From NCBI GenBank assembly GCA_963969595.1, contig OZ018409.1, positions 38,577,282 to 38,641,281 of the forward strand: 64,000 nucleotides of DNA, written 5' to 3'. Made by a program: the position numbers and the translations under genes. The notes below the pieces were generated by a model. That model was not told the DNA's origin and made no database searches. It worked only from the letters and a program-made list of their open reading frames with translations. Each line of letters opens with the position of its first letter. The first letter of the stretch is position 1. Positions 23,560 through 36,499 of this stretch are shown piece by piece. The DNA is from Neckera pumila. Lineage: Eukaryota; Streptophyta; Bryopsida; Hypnales; Neckeraceae.

Positions 23560-24345
23560 CCAACATCTTAGCTCCAACTTTTGAACCTGATTAGAGAGAC
23601 GTATGGCTCAAGGTGCGTTCTCAAAAGGAAGCAGCCTTTATGTGGTTTGTATGGAACAATATAATAGCGATTCACTCGTGGAGGGCCAAAATTAATCCGG
23701 ACTTGGATATATCAGCAAATGTTGCTCAACTGGGGCCGAAATACCCAGTCATAGATTCTACCATTGTCCAAGAGCACACAAAGTTTGGGACTATGCTCAA
23801 TCAATCTTTCAACACTTAATAGGTGAACAACCTTTGATGGATCCTCATGTGCGTTTCAACCATATACTTTATATTTTTGGCTTAACTCTGCCTCAATGAT
23901 TCCATGACTTTCGAATCATCTGGTATTTATTAAGAGGATTGTCACTTTATCATGGAATCAGAAGGTGTTCTCACACACATTGTGCCTACGTGGTCTCCTA
24001 CAACAAGCACTATGGGGCTCGCTTCTTGATTTGGGCAGAGTGGCGCTACTTAAGCCCAATCAACTGCTAGGCTCCAACCTCACCTAGCGGCCTCTGTTTG
24101 GCTCAAATTTGATAATATTTGGCTCCGTTCGAAGTTGTAGTGTCAAGCAAGGGTGGCATTATCAGGTGGCAAGGGTGTGGCCCTCCTTGTTGTATTTTAT
24201 TCTAGGGTTCTTTGGTTTCTTTATTTTCTTTGGTCTTTTTTGCTCATTATTTCTTCATTTGTCCAGCATCACGGCTTGGCTATTTTGTATTTTTTTTAAT
24301 GCAATGGGTTCTCCCCATTTGTTCAATATACATATATATAATTAA
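23560..24345 (+). pseudogene. LINE 3' end, 5'-truncated relic
   Basis: A translated block KEAAFMWFVWNNIIAIHSWR, followed after a frame change by HRFYHCPRAHKVWDYAQSIF and DPHVRFNHILYIFG, matches the zinc-finger tail after the reverse transcriptase of plant LINEs. HxxxxC of the finger is visible; the preceding CxxC is damaged. Stops follow (for example after GLTLPQ). From about 24180 comes a T-rich 3' untranslated part with CTTCATTTGTCCAGC and TAATGCAATGGGTT, shared with 51510-51660. The reverse transcriptase and endonuclease regions are absent, as expected for a truncated insertion. The left boundary is approximate. Confidence 0.7.
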
Positions 24346-26144
24346 AAAAAACTAAAAATCTTTCTAGCAATAAAATTATAGAACATTTTATTGATCAACT
24401 TTGATTGGGCATGTGGATACATTTGGGGCCGAATCTTCTTCTATTGTAGAGAGGTTTTGACAATTCAAATAAATAATGACCACTATCTTTTTACAATAGT
24501 GTCATATACAAAAAGTGGTCTTTCCCACAATGGAAATGGAAAAATTTGATGGAAAGTTGAACTAAACAAATATTTCCAATTTGAAACCATTGTACTAGGT
24601 TCATAGTCATAGTGATAGGTATTTTTGTGTATTAAAAATAATAAATTCCATATTATTTTTTGTGAGCATTGTATTCGATTATGTTAAAAAGAATGAAAAT
24701 TATTTCTATCAAAAAAAGTTTGCACTCGTGCTCCTAGTTTCTCTCGCTAACTGTTGTAATAGTATTTGTATTTTTCTATTAGAATAGTATAAAACTTCTA
24801 GCTACTAGGTAACTTATTCAAATCATGTTGAATTTATCCCATGAGATGCATGATTCCTAAGCACAAAACCATTTTTCATGACTTAAAAATAAATTCATCA
24901 CAAATCTCACAATATTCTCCTAATTGTCCCTTTTCAACTAAAAAAAGTTGTATAGTCTTTAAAGGGTTTAGCATGATTATTGCTAACTACCTTTTGGATG
25001 AAAGGACCTCTATAGGCTCATGAAGTCAATTTGCTAAAGTAGAACATACCATTAAGGTCAGAAGATCCATTACGGACATTTAGAAAATAAACCATTATAG
25101 GTTTTTTTCAATAAGCAAGATTTGGACCACAACCAATGTCTTAGATGATGGTAATGGAATGATCAATGACTACAATAGGAACTTCCACCTTTGACCTTTA
25201 TAGGCCTTCATGTTGTGGCTATATTAGAAAATATTGTGACTGCTTTAAGGTGAATAAAATGAGCATTATGGATACAACTCTTTTATTGGTTTTGGGGTAG
25301 TCTAGAGACTCTTTTGGGCCATGATGGGCTACACATGTCAAAAATTCATAATGAGTTCGTACCTTGTCAAAAAAGTAAAATTTCCGTTACTCTTGTTATT
25401 TCTTACACTTGTCTTTACATGGGGGAAATTTTAAAAAAAAATTAGCAATGACATGAGGGCAAATTCCTAATTTTGACTATTATGGGCTATTCTACCCTAA
25501 TTACTTCAAGAGTATTAATTGGGTGGTGATTTCCAACTGAAGCTTCCGTCTAGTAGTTGGTTAAAGGTAGGTTACCCTAATAGTGACCTTGCTCTAAAAG
25601 CGACCACTAACACAAAAGTACATTTTTCTTTCTTTAATGTACCACTAATGTACATTTCAAGAGGTGGTCACTTCTAGTGACCATTGTGTTTCAACTTCAA
25701 AAATTTGTAACTAATTCCACAAAGGTCCAAAAAACATGAAACAACTTGGGTTAGATGTCAATTCCATTTTTCCTCTTACAAAAGTTTACTGAAAATTGTT
25801 TTCAAGGAGTTTAGCTTCCCCTAAATGCAACCAGCTCTTAACAGGTTGCTTTTAAGAGCAGACTACATTATGTATAACAATACTAACCACTCAAATGCCA
25901 TTGTAAGAGCTCTGTTCCAAAACCATGATTCTTTGGTGCAAACAATCCGACTTATCATTAGCACATGGGTACGGAATTGGGTGTAAGTTAACTTCCATCC
26001 TAATAGCAAGCAGTGGTTGTAAGGCTGCGGTCCTCATGTACAATTGAAAGGCAGACAGGAGGTGATAAGTTATGCTAATGATTATTGGGTCATGGAAATT
26101 ATACTGAAAAAGAGAGAAGAGGAGAAATGGATAATAACCCCTAA
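24346..26144. other. AT-rich stretch without supported genes
   Basis: No open frame above 60 codons with a recognisable motif, and no repeat ends that I can pair. Confidence 0.4.
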
Positions 26145-27711
26145 ATAACCCCTAAATGCCCAAATGCACCATATGTTGGTGTCAACTAAACTTTGAAGTT
26201 ATATAAAATCTTTTCAAAGTACAATCTATGATATATTCTTTCTTAGGTGAATATCCTTTAACTCCTAAAGGACTATTTGTCCCAAGTAAGATTTTGGGTA
26301 GGTACCTTGTGTCCATTGTTTGTCTTGATTTTTTGAAAACTTTTTTAGAAGATAGAAAATTTGATTAGCTTCATGGCAATGTAAAATTTTTTCAATTGGT
26401 GCCTAAGAAAAAATTTGTGCCCAAAACAAGGGGAGGAGGGAAAGGGGGCAGCCAAAAAAAATTCAAAAATTTGAATTTTTTTATTTGAGTTTTTTTCTAA
26501 TCGACTTAATTTTTTTCTAAATGGAAAGATTTGATTCATTCCATTTGGATTTGTTATGAGAAAGTTATGAGCAATCTTGTTTTAGGGGCAATTAGAGAAT
26601 CTTCTTGAAAAAATAACTTGTAGGATTCATTTTTGGACGCAATTTTTACAATTTTTCAAAAAAAAGGTTCTACCATGGTTTAGTTTGCTTGCTAGAATAA
26701 TTTCACCATTGGAATTACTGCATTTTAATTCCATTTTAGAGATATTAATAATCTAGATTTTCTTTCTATCTTGTACCTACTTCTATTTAATAATTTTTTA
26801 AAGAATGAAAATTAGTTTTTTTTGAAATTATTATTTTTCCTAGACTCTCAAATCAATTCTCAACCATAAATATTTAAAGCTCAAAACTATATAGTGCAAA
26901 AAATTAAAGTTAAGAAGGTTCAAAGTCAAGTAATCTAGTCCCACAATGTGTTGAAAAACTAGATTTTTTTCACTTTAAACGCAAATATCTTACAATTTGT
27001 GCGGTCAATAATTCTGAAAAAATTTCTACGCATTCTCATACAAGTTAGGTATAAGATCCTATGGTAGATGTGCAAAAGAAAACAATATTCAATTTTTTTC
27101 TTCTCTTTGCTATAGAAATGGCTGTTTTGAGTGCCTTTTGACAGGAAAAAGGCCTTGGTTCTCTAGGGATTAAAGTCTATTTTAAGCATCAAAAATCCAA
27201 TTTTGAAGAAAACAATTTATGATTTTTCTATTGAACTTCTTTTTTTGCAAAGGGGGGCATTGCAAATCTTCATTTTATAATATTAGAGTCTCTTAAAGAT
27301 GAGCCTCTAATGCACTAAATCTTGGAGAAAAATCGCATTAAAAATTCATTTAAAAAAATAATAGAATAGATTTTGAGAAGCTGTAATTGATTATGGTTAT
27401 ACATAGTATGTCCTTTATCCTCATATTTATTTCATGACCTCAATTTTGGATTTGGATTCAAAATAGAAAATATGAAAATTTCAAATCACTTTCTCAATTT
27501 TAACACCTTCTTAATCAAACATTATAAACTTTCAATGTATAAGTGGTATTTTGTGATTTCTTTTTCCAAGTGATCTATAACACATCTAGTTTAAGTTTGT
27601 ATAGTTAGACTTTTTTTTTTAAATGATAAGACTTATCAAAAACTTAGTCACTTATTCAGTTTTGAGCAAATGCCAAGAAGCTAAAAAAAGCCTTGGGCAT
27701 TTAGGGGATAA
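26145..27711 (+). mobile_element. family F TTAA-type element, copy F1, split by A5
   Basis: Begins ATAACCCCTAAATGCCCAAA and ends GCCTTGGGCATTTAGGGGATAA. Interior blocks (ACTTTGAAGTTA, GCATCAAAAATC) match F2 in reverse at 49680-49995. Family A copy A5 lies inside. Without it, F1 is about 650 bp. Confidence 0.55.
26258..27173 (+). mobile_element. family A TTAA element, copy A5
   Basis: Starts TTAACTCCTAAAGGACTATT and ends GGTTCTCTAGGGATTAA, 916 bp, with TTAA on both sides. The two flanks join into family F sequence. A5 is more diverged than A3 or A7. Confidence 0.7.
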
Positions 27712-29844
27712 TATTTTATGGCTTTACAGCTACAATTTGCATTTAGATAAATACATGTTGTCAAAATAGTAATATAACAAGCAATAAGTAACATTCAAAT
27801 GGAGCATTGCATAATCTTGTTAACCTTGAAATGATGGGTTTGTCACCATAGAAATCATCCTTTTTGATACCCCCCTAAAGTATGGCTCTTTATGGAGGCT
27901 AGAAAATGAAATCGGATCAAGGGTTGAAGAGAGTCCACTGGGGCTAACACTCAATCATCTCTACAAACAAACAGTGACAACACCAATTCCTCTCAAAGCG
28001 GTCCAATGTGGCCTTTTCACCTGGTCGGGACATTGTATACTGAGCCTTCTAGTCTTTCTCCCACTCTACATGTCCATAGTCACCCATGTCTAATCAAATT
28101 CGTTGTAATTGTTTGGCTAAATGCCACCAAATGTTGTTGAATATGGAGTTGTTGTATATATATATATATACACGCTTCCATAAAGTCCTTTTAGAATTAA
28201 GGTAACTTCATCTAAAAGAGTCCTAATACTAAGCACTTAAAAATGGTTCCAGTCTAAATTTGTTGGATCTTGTTGGGAATTATAGGGGATTCCTTACTCA
28301 AGGTGGTCACCACCTTTTACATTTGGCATACACTTGTGTTAACCAAGGATATTAAAGAGGGTTATATATAATTAGCATAGTCATAACATGTCCAAGGATA
28401 TTCTATAAATATTTTCAAAATACATTTATATACTTCCATTTTAAAAATAATCATGTAATTATTACTTCCAAAGAATAAACATGTTCCTATCTTTTAACTT
28501 GTGTGTTTTCCTAATTTTTGCCCAACAATTGCCCCAAGTTTCCATATTTTCTTGCAAAGGGTGTTTTTAAACTATGACTATTCCAAAAATTCAATCACAA
28601 AACTAACAATTTTGAAACTTTGAGACTTTGTTGTGAATTATTGGCTTTATAAAATACTATTCTTTTGGATTCTATATGTAGGTGTAGGATTTTATTGATT
28701 ATCTATAATTATTTTTCAAAAATCTACAGATTAGAGATCTTTTATAGCCTTTCACAATGCTTTAAAAGTATAAATGTACTAAGAAAATACACTTATTTTT
28801 ATGATCTAATACCGGAAATTCACTCATCTATAATTGAATTAGAAGATGATTTGTTTTTCAACTTGAAATTTCTAAATGTTTTTTATCATTTCAAGTACAA
28901 TTTTTTTTTTTCATAGATCAATTTATATTTATAATTTCAATTTCATAAGAATTCATTACAAAACTAACTTCTAAATGATCAATCAAATTAAAAATTCTTT
29001 ATGTGTTTATTCATTGCTCATTCTGCATTAAAAATGCAGTCAAAAACTGCAAGTCATTGGAGTATCCGTATCTTGAAAAATGTCCTAGAGTATTATAGAA
29101 TGTTATATAAATAAACACGACTACTTCCAAAGTTCTAAATATTCATATCCAAAATCAATCATGGGCCCTCATAAGTACAGTTTGTGCATTTTAGGCAAGC
29201 ATCTCTTGAGGCTGTTTTGCAAATAGTCACAATTTGTAAAGATTCCTTCATCAAAGTTTTGCCCTTTGTTTCAAATACTTTAGCAATGGAACAAATTGTC
29301 CATTTGTGAACAATAAACAAACACTTGGTGCAATTAGAGTGCATATATTAATTACAGTTTCTCTTCTTTAAGGGTGTATGAAACTTATAACATACCCAAG
29401 TTGTATTATGAATTATCATTTTTTATTAGAAAATTATCCAAATTTTGATTTCAGGCAGTATTTGAATCAAGATCTTGAAGGTTTTAAATGAGAGTTGTAT
29501 GACATCTAAGAATGTATATTAAAATCTCATAGTTTAAACCAATTACATCAAAGTCAACATTAAAGTAATTTATTTTGTGTTTATTTTAAAACTATATAAT
29601 TCCATTTCTTAGAAATTGGAATATTTGTATTTCATAGTGACAATTACAAAAAACAAACTCTTGCAAATTCTTGCCTCTAAATTACAACCTCTCATCTGTG
29701 GAATAGGAAAAAATCTCAATAGCAATTTGAAAACATCGAAAAAAAACAATGAAAAAATCTATAAATTTATATTTAGAATAAAAATAGTGAAAAAAACTAT
29801 ACTAGAAGTAAAATGTGTCCTCCAAAATTGGTTAAAGAACAAAT
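27712..29844. other. AT-rich stretch without supported genes
   Basis: A TA microsatellite lies at about 28154-28170. The open frames at 28665-28916 (+), 29159-29344 (-) and 29616-29894 (+) are AT-biased and show no motif. Confidence 0.4.
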
Positions 29845-30135
29845 ATTGTAAGTGTCCTATACGAATGTCTTGCAACTATAGCCCTTGTTATTAGCACCAT
29901 ATCTTACTTGTATTGTACATTGTTGTAGTTGCAAAGTAATTGTAGAATGAAAGGTAGAGTTACGAGAGTATGACAGAGCTCAAATTTAGAGTGAATGTGA
30001 CCTATTCACCATCCATATTCATCACAATTGTCAACGTGGATAAGTCTACACTCGGTGGAATCCACCGTATCGATCTACAGTTGCAAAAAAACTAAATTCA
30101 ACTGTAATTTGATTAGAAAATGACTGCAAGTGTAC
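29845..30135 (+). repeat. dispersed repeat L, copy 2
   Basis: Matches 3915-4215 with scattered substitutions and small gaps, in the same orientation. No coding signal in either copy. Confidence 0.55.
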
Positions 30136-31308
30136 ATTAATTGTGGTTTTTCTAATTGTCTTATATCAATTGTCCTATATCAATTAAGTTGGATATACAA
30201 GACTTGTAAGGTTTTATACTCTTATGTAAAGAATTGTGTTAATAGACTTCTAAGATTTCTACAATTTGTAAATTTCTACAGTCTATAGAAATCTAAAAAT
30301 ATTCAAACTCCAAGATATTTTAAAACCTATAAAATTGTAATGTTTCCTAAACAAGTGAAATATATTAAATATCAATATTTGAACTTTTGAAATCTAAAGA
30401 AAGCTACACCTACAATTTTGAAATCTACATATCATTGAGATTAGAACTTCAAAATCTACAAATCTACAAAATTGATGTGGAAGTAAATGGCACATAGGCA
30501 ACTATGTCAAAAGAATACGGCATTGAGGTTCCAACTAGGCTGTCAGATGAGAAACAATCCCATGGTCCTTTTGCAACTATAGTTCCAAGAGCAACTTGTC
30601 TTTAACAATTGCAAGTCTCCAAATTAGCACTAATGATAAATGTCCCATGCAACAAAAAAATGATTGTTCTTTGTAGTCACAAAGCCCTCATTTTCTTCTA
30701 GTGCTAGACTTGGTATTTGGAAAAACAATTCATTATGGAAATTGGAGGAAAATAGCTAGTAAAACTCAAAATATCCTGAATACTACCTCTCTTCATGAAA
30801 GCCTATATTTGGTACAAATATTTCTGATATTTTTGAAAACTTATAGTTTATTCAAATGATGTATTGAATATGCTTACTAAGAGAATTCAAAACCCTCTTT
30901 TGACTTCAAACAAGATCTATAAAAAAACTTTTTGTAGTTTTCTAATATTAGGATTCATACTCAATTGCTAGTTTGGTCAATTTTCACTGACATTCCTATA
31001 GGAGCTATAATATGTAGAGCATGACAATGTTTCAAACTACTTGGCAAATGAGTTGAGTGAAGTCTTCTAATTTCAAGCAACTGAAAATGTTTGTATAAAG
31101 ATAAGAATAGTCAAATAAAAATCCTAAACATTTAGTAGCCTTTATGCTTACTACCTTTCCTTTATGCACCCTGCTCATCACATTGAGCCTCCACTTGTTT
31201 ACTTAACTATTAATGGGTGAGAAATATTCCACACAATGTCTTGTTAGATGTAGAATATTTTATAGCATCTACTATAGGGCCAAGGCAATGACAGTGCATG
31301 CTACTAAA
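30136..31308. other. AT-rich stretch without supported genes
   Basis: Simple-sequence-like runs around CAATTT/TCTACA at 30.2-30.5 kb. No gene or paired repeat ends seen. Confidence 0.4.
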
Positions 31309-32810
31309 GGCTGCTTTACACCTAGAGGTCGGGCTAATTTGTCATATCAGAGGCCCAAAATACTCACTTGTGATTGGACAAAAGGTTGAAATCAATCCTA
31401 ATCCCTTCACACCTAGAGATCGGACCAATTTGGTGGAATGAATTTTTATTCAAAAAGGACATGATCTGACATGGCCAAAGCTTAACCCCTAAAGGACCGA
31501 GTTGATTTTCCTACCAAAACCGATTCAAAATTGTCATTTCTATTGCAAAGAGAAAAGAGTTTAAAAAGTTGTTTTTTTTGCATATCCAACCGTAAGATCT
31601 TATACTTGACTAGTATATGAATATGTGGAAGAAATTTCAGAAACTTTGACCACGTAGATTGCAAGATATATGCATTTAAAGTGAAGAAAACAACTTTTTT
31701 TCCACCTTGCTTCACTAGATTTTTTGGCTTTGAATCTTTTTAGTTCAATTTTTTTGCACTACTGATTTCGATTTTCTACTTATTTATGTTAAGTAGTTGA
31801 GTTGAGAATCTACCAAAAAAATTTAGGAAAAAAATCACTTAATTTTCACTCATTAAAAAATTGTTAAGTAGAAGTGGGTTCAAGATTGAAGAAAAAACTA
31901 AATTGTTAATAGCTTTTAGATGGAATTGAATCACAATAATTCCAATGGTGAGATTGTTCTAGCAAGAAAATATAACCCTGTCTAACAAAAAAATTCTCAA
32001 AATTCTCAAAATTGCATTGAAAAATGAATTCTACAACTTATTTTTTCAAGAAGATGCTTAGATTGCCCGAAAAACTAAGATTGTCTATAACTTTCTCATT
32101 ATTAGTCCAAATTGAATGAAACAAAGCTTCACATGTAGACAAAAATATAATCTTTGAGTCAAAAATTTGAAAAAAAATTATTTTGACTTTTTGTGATTTT
32201 TTTTGGGCTGCCCGCAAAATTCCATTTTTACTTATTGTGCCATAACTTTTTCTCCCGGGCATCAATTAAAATAAAAATTATATATTTGCAAAGATCTCGC
32301 AAAAATACACAACCTCAAAAAATCCCAAAAAATATTACTAAAAATTGAGATCATAGGAACCTGCCCAGACCCAAATTGTCCCCCGAGGGGACAACCGGTC
32401 CTTTAGGGGTTAATGAATTGGGTGCACCAAGAATGGGAGGCCAATTCTTGGCTTTAGGGCCAATATCAGATTTCAATTACATTTTTTTTAATAATATATA
32501 ATTTTTTCAACAAATCAGATTTGTTGGATTTTGTGTAATTGGCCTCAAGGGAAATTGGCCTAGCCTCTAGGTGTAAAGGAGCCTTGAAAAGAGAGAGAGG
32601 GAGAGGGGTTTGAGATTTTCTAGATTTTATTGAATTGGCCCGGCTTCTTGACCTCAAGGCCTTTACACATGGGAAAATTGATCCCCATTATATTCTTATT
32701 TTAATGAGTAGTTGAGGACGACCTTAAACCTAAAAGGGTCTGAAATTTTGTGCAATCGGCCTCAAAGGGGATTGGCCCAGTCTCTATGTGGAAAATGGCC
32801 CGGGATGTTA
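31309..32810. mobile_element. second inverted-repeat family, mosaic copy
   Basis: Two left-type ends lie at about 31313 (CTTTACACCTAGAGGTCGGG) and 31405 (CTTCACACCTAGAGATCGGA). Complementary right-type ends lie at about 32578 and 32795 (complements CTTTACACCTAGAGGCTAGG and TTCCACATAGAGACTGGGCC). They suggest two overlapping or nested elements, both enclosing family A copy A7. No coding and no certain target duplication. Confidence 0.5.
31482..32413 (-). mobile_element. family A TTAA element, copy A7 (best preserved)
   Basis: 932 bp, starting TTAACCCCTAAAGGACCGAG and ending with the complement of TTAACCCCTAAAGGACCGGT, so 18 terminal bases are inverted and identical. TTAA is on both sides. The right end holds TTGTCCCC-CGA-GGGGACAA, a hairpin. 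The minus open frames at 31482-31715 and 32038-32265 are parts of the repeat, recur in other copies with stops, and are not genes. Confidence 0.85.
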
Positions 32811-33083
32811 TGATTTTTGACCTTGCACAACTCTAAGCTTTTGGTCTTGCATCACACAAATTTTACCTAAACCTAGAGTGCATATAGACTTTTGCCCTAG
32901 AAATGTGTAGGAGTCTCTTACCTGAACTACTCCTGATGGAATGCAGACATGCATGGTCGTTGGCAGCTCTTTTGACGGTTTTGCACTACAAAAATCCAGG
33001 TTGCAAACCCTAAAATTGCTACTTAGATTGATGAAGCTTACAGGCCTGAAAATTGTACATCATACAACTGCCTCCTGCTGTCT
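32811..33083. other. spacer
   Basis: Nothing supported in this stretch. Confidence 0.35.
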
Positions 33084-33420
33084 TTGGGGAAGAGTGTGAA
33101 CTGGGGAAAGAGCGTTACAAATGGCATATGTAAGGTTTACGGTACACCCAAAATCGCACCCTGTCTAAAACCCACCATCATCATTTTCTGTACATCTCCA
33201 AAAGCAATATGTACCTATATGGAAGAAACCATTCCAGAACCTCTACCGGAAAAAAAAACTTTGAACCTTCCTAACTTTTGCATATGGTATCCAAATGTTG
33301 TGTTTTTTGGTGCGTTGGAACCTCCTTTCAGTTGCCAAAAAAAAGTATGAGAATTAAACCGGTCTAATATTAGTAACTGGACACAGTAGCAGAAAGTGGT
33401 GGTTTGGAGGATGCTTACCT
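33084..33420 (+). repeat. repeat K, copy 1 (uninterrupted)
   Basis: Aligns with 50240-50840 in the same direction: CCATCATC, TGTACATCTCCAAAA, AACCTCTACC, then AACTTTTGCATA, GGAACCTCCTTTCA and TTGCCAA. The 50-kb copy has about 300 extra bases (repeat J) between the AACCTCTACC and AACTTTTGCATA blocks. The open frames here (33084-33350 + and 33215-33445 -) are not kept in the other copy. Confidence 0.6.
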
Positions 33421-34070
33421 TAATGCTTGTGCTTACACGCCCCAAATCCGGTGATTGTCATATCTAATGACTTGATCTCTCTGTCTTAGTAAAGTACTAC
33501 TTTGTGGGAGCATTGACTTTGTTACAAGCTCACCAGTACTTGTTCTGCATTCTGCAACAGTGCAACCCATGTTCTGAGGAGGCAAAGTGGAAAATAATGA
33601 GAAAAGCACAAAATTATTAGATCAGACAAAGGCTTGATTAGTTGACTTTACTGTAGCCTTAGAATCTTAGATGGGCATTATAAGTGTTCGAGCATGTGGG
33701 TCACCTGGCTTGCATATGCCCTGCTTGGCTTACACAACAGCAGTCAGAATTCAGAAAAGGCTTGGGCAATGAAGAACAAGATTACCACTTTTGCTTGTGG
33801 TATCAGCATTAGAAAGTACTGAATATTTTTAATTTTTTTTTAGAGATTTGTGTCAATTTAATATGTTTTTGGAAATTAATCAACCTTTTTGAAAGTCAAT
33901 TTCTAAGAATGTGCTTGATTTCTATTGTGATTGGTCAAATTCTAATGCTTCTAAATCAATTTTATAAATAGACGTTAAAAAAATCAAACTTATCATATGA
34001 AGAATTCATTCATAATTTTACAAACTTTATTCCTTAGGTGTTTTCCTTCAAACAGTTTGTATGAGGGATG
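33421..34070. other. stretch without supported genes
   Basis: Moderately AT-rich. No supported frame or repeat. Confidence 0.4.
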
Positions 34071-34073
34071 TAA

Positions 34074-34473
34074 GAGCACCCCCACGGCAGCTCGCACAAG
34101 GCACAAGGCCTTGACTCGGCCAATGGGCATGGGCGGGCTTGAAATAATGGCCCACGGCACGCACGGTGCAAAATGATGCCCAACCACTTCAAAAAGTGGC
34201 GCGGGCACGGGCAAGTAGTGTCTCTTGATCGTGGCTCGCTAAGCCATTGAATAGTCTTTTTGACCCCACCTTTTGAAAAGTTTCCCTTCAAACGTGCCAA
34301 AGATTTTCTTCAAAATATTAAAATAGTCACAATGAGTGGACTTTTAATCACGTGGCGAGTCTCCCTGTGGGGCTACAGCTCTTTAAAATAAATGGGCTCT
34401 TAAACAAGGGACGCCAAACATCAAAAATTCCCTCGTTGGCGCCCATGTTTACCGGATTGCTGTGGGGTTGCCC
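34074..34473. mobile_element. Tourist-like MITE of 400 bp
   Basis: The left end GAGCACCCCCACGGCA and the complement of the right end GGGCAACCCCACAGCA are inverted relatives. TAA flanks both sides (34071-34073 and 34474-34476). A 3-bp TAA duplication is typical of PIF/Harbinger-derived MITEs. The interior is GC-richer than its surroundings and explains the open frames at 33993-34300 (-). Confidence 0.6.
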
Positions 34474-34553
34474 TAAGAGGATGACTTAACTAAGAATATT
34501 ACAAAAGAAATACAACACCAAACTTCATCAGACCCTAGTTTGGGTGCTTTAAG

Positions 34554-34901
34554 GGCTTTGCCACCCATTCTCCCCAAACAAGGGCTCGGGAAGATGGGGT
34601 GGCTGAGCCTTGCAACTCTCGCTTCTGTCCCCCACTCATCTTCACCCTCAAGGACACGCCAATCCAAGTGAATCTAATGCATTAATGATTTGGCTTAATC
34701 AAGAGCCAACCAACATGCGAATTGATTAAAAAATTGTAAGAAATGAGGACTTTAGGCCCACCAACCAAGAAACCTGACAAGATCAAGCAAGAAGTCAAAA
34801 CCTAGTGGGGTGCTCTCTTAGTGTCTCTGCGGTGAACCATTTTTTCTTGGCCGGCCAAGCCCAAGCCCAGGCCGGGGAGCTTCCCCGTGAATCAATGGCA
34901 A
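34554..34901. mobile_element. MITE with 8-9 bp target duplication
   Basis: An insertion of about 348 bp flanked by TGCTTTAAG (34545) and TGCTCTAAA (34902). The paralogous site at 10906-10914 reads TGCTCTAAG once, uninterrupted. The ends, GGCTTTGCCACCCATTC and the complement of CATTGCCATTGATTC, are weakly inverted. The duplication length suggests hAT (8 bp) or Mutator (9 bp). The minus open frame at 34473-34667 lies inside it and is not a gene. Confidence 0.5.
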
Positions 34902-35255
34902 TGCTCTAAAGAGTTTTGTCATGTGTTTTTCTCAAACTTTGGTTCCTAGTCCTTTATTGCACACACTTTACATCTAACTCTATTGTAAATATTATGGTTT
35001 TCTTTTGCTACACCAAGGTCCTTTAGGAATTATGACATTTGTTAATTCTTGATTCAAATTGCTACAATAAATCTCTTTTCCTTCAAGTTAGTGAAGAAAA
35101 TTGTCTTCAATTATCACAATTTTTTTTGCACGTCTTTGGATCCCAAGTGCTTTAAGATTTAATGACTAGTTCAACCTAAAATACAATTACAATAGATGCT
35201 ACAAGTCAAGTGTTGCTTGGAATCACCTTTCATAATAAATCTAGGCATTAGATGT
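34902..35255. other. AT-rich spacer
   Basis: Continues the repeat that hosts the previous element (paralogous to about 10906-10975), then AT-rich DNA with no gene. Confidence 0.4.
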
Positions 35256-35695
35256 TTAACCCCTAAAGGTTAATGACTATGTTTTACCAAATAACACCCC
35301 TCCAATTGCCATTTCTAATGCAAAGAACGACAATGGAAAAAGAAACAATGTTTTTTGCGTATTTTTTGCGCATAGGATGTTATATTAAACTTGTATAAAA
35401 ATGTGTGGAAAAAATTCAAAAAGTTTGACGAAAATGATTGCAAGATATTAGTATTCGAAGTGACAAAAAAGTTTTATTTTGAAGCTTGCCATACTAGGTT
35501 TCAAGACTTTGAATCCTCTGAATTTAATAATTTTGCACTACAACATTTTGAGGTTTAAATATTTATTGTAGAAAATTGAGTTGAAAACCTAGAAAAAAAA
35601 ATTGAATAAGTAGAAATAGGTACAATATAGGAAGAAAAATTAAATCTTTGATAGTCCTAAAATAGAATTAAAATATATCTATCCTAGTGGCAAGA
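35256..35695 (-). mobile_element. truncated A/E-like TTAA element
   Basis: Starts TTAACCCCTAAAGGTTAATG, then GACTATGTTTTACCAAA as in reversed family E, and passes into family A-like blocks. It is lost near 35695 without a right end. It resembles the short chimeric copy at 3211. Confidence 0.5.
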
Positions 35696-36499
35696 AGGAA
35701 TTAGCCATTACATTTGTAGCGATTACAATTTATTATTATTTTTAGAGTGTTGTTTTTTTGTTAATTTTGTGAGTATTTGTCATTTTCTAGCCCATAGATC
35801 TTCAGGAATAAAGGTATATATAATGTGGTGTACAGAGGATTTCTAAATAATTTGATTTAATTTCAAGGATACAAGATAATTCGTCCACTTAAAAATTAGT
35901 GCAACACTAATGAAGCCCTCATTAAAGCAAACAAAGAGTTCAACAAGGCTACTACCAGCTTCTATGCAAAGGATTTTTATTTTTTTCATTATTTTTGGGC
36001 AACACAAAAAGTAATCTCCAGAGGACTGGTGAAACTATTTACATCCACTGATATGGACGAAACATACAAAAGTGTGTTAATTCATCCATAATACCCTAAA
36101 AATGTAGGTCAGTTTCGGAAATAAGTAGGGAAATTTGGAACTTGTCTAAAATTTGAAAAATGGTACAACTATTTCTGAAAATTTGAGAAATTTCATTGTT
36201 TGCCAATTTTGAATATTTGAAAATTATTCTTGAGAAAATTTAGAAAAAAGAACACATTTCATTATGAATAGAAAAAAATCAACCCATTTGAAGAGGAGCA
36301 TGTTGAAACATTAGAAAGAATGAAGTGCCGAAAGCCTAGAAATTTAAATCAAGCTACCAAACTATCCAAATGCCAAAATTAAATTATTTTGACACCAAGG
36401 TGCTGAATCTGACTTGAATGTACGGTAGAGCGACAATGTCCCTAGAAGTTATAACAATTGAGCAATTTCATCCATTGAAAATAAGGAAATGTATCGCCA
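35696..36499. other. AT-rich spacer
   Basis: No supported gene. A phrase near 36118-36205 (GGAAATAAGTAGG...AATTTGAAAAATG) also occurs, inverted, near 48360-48450, so part is dispersed repeat. Confidence 0.35.
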
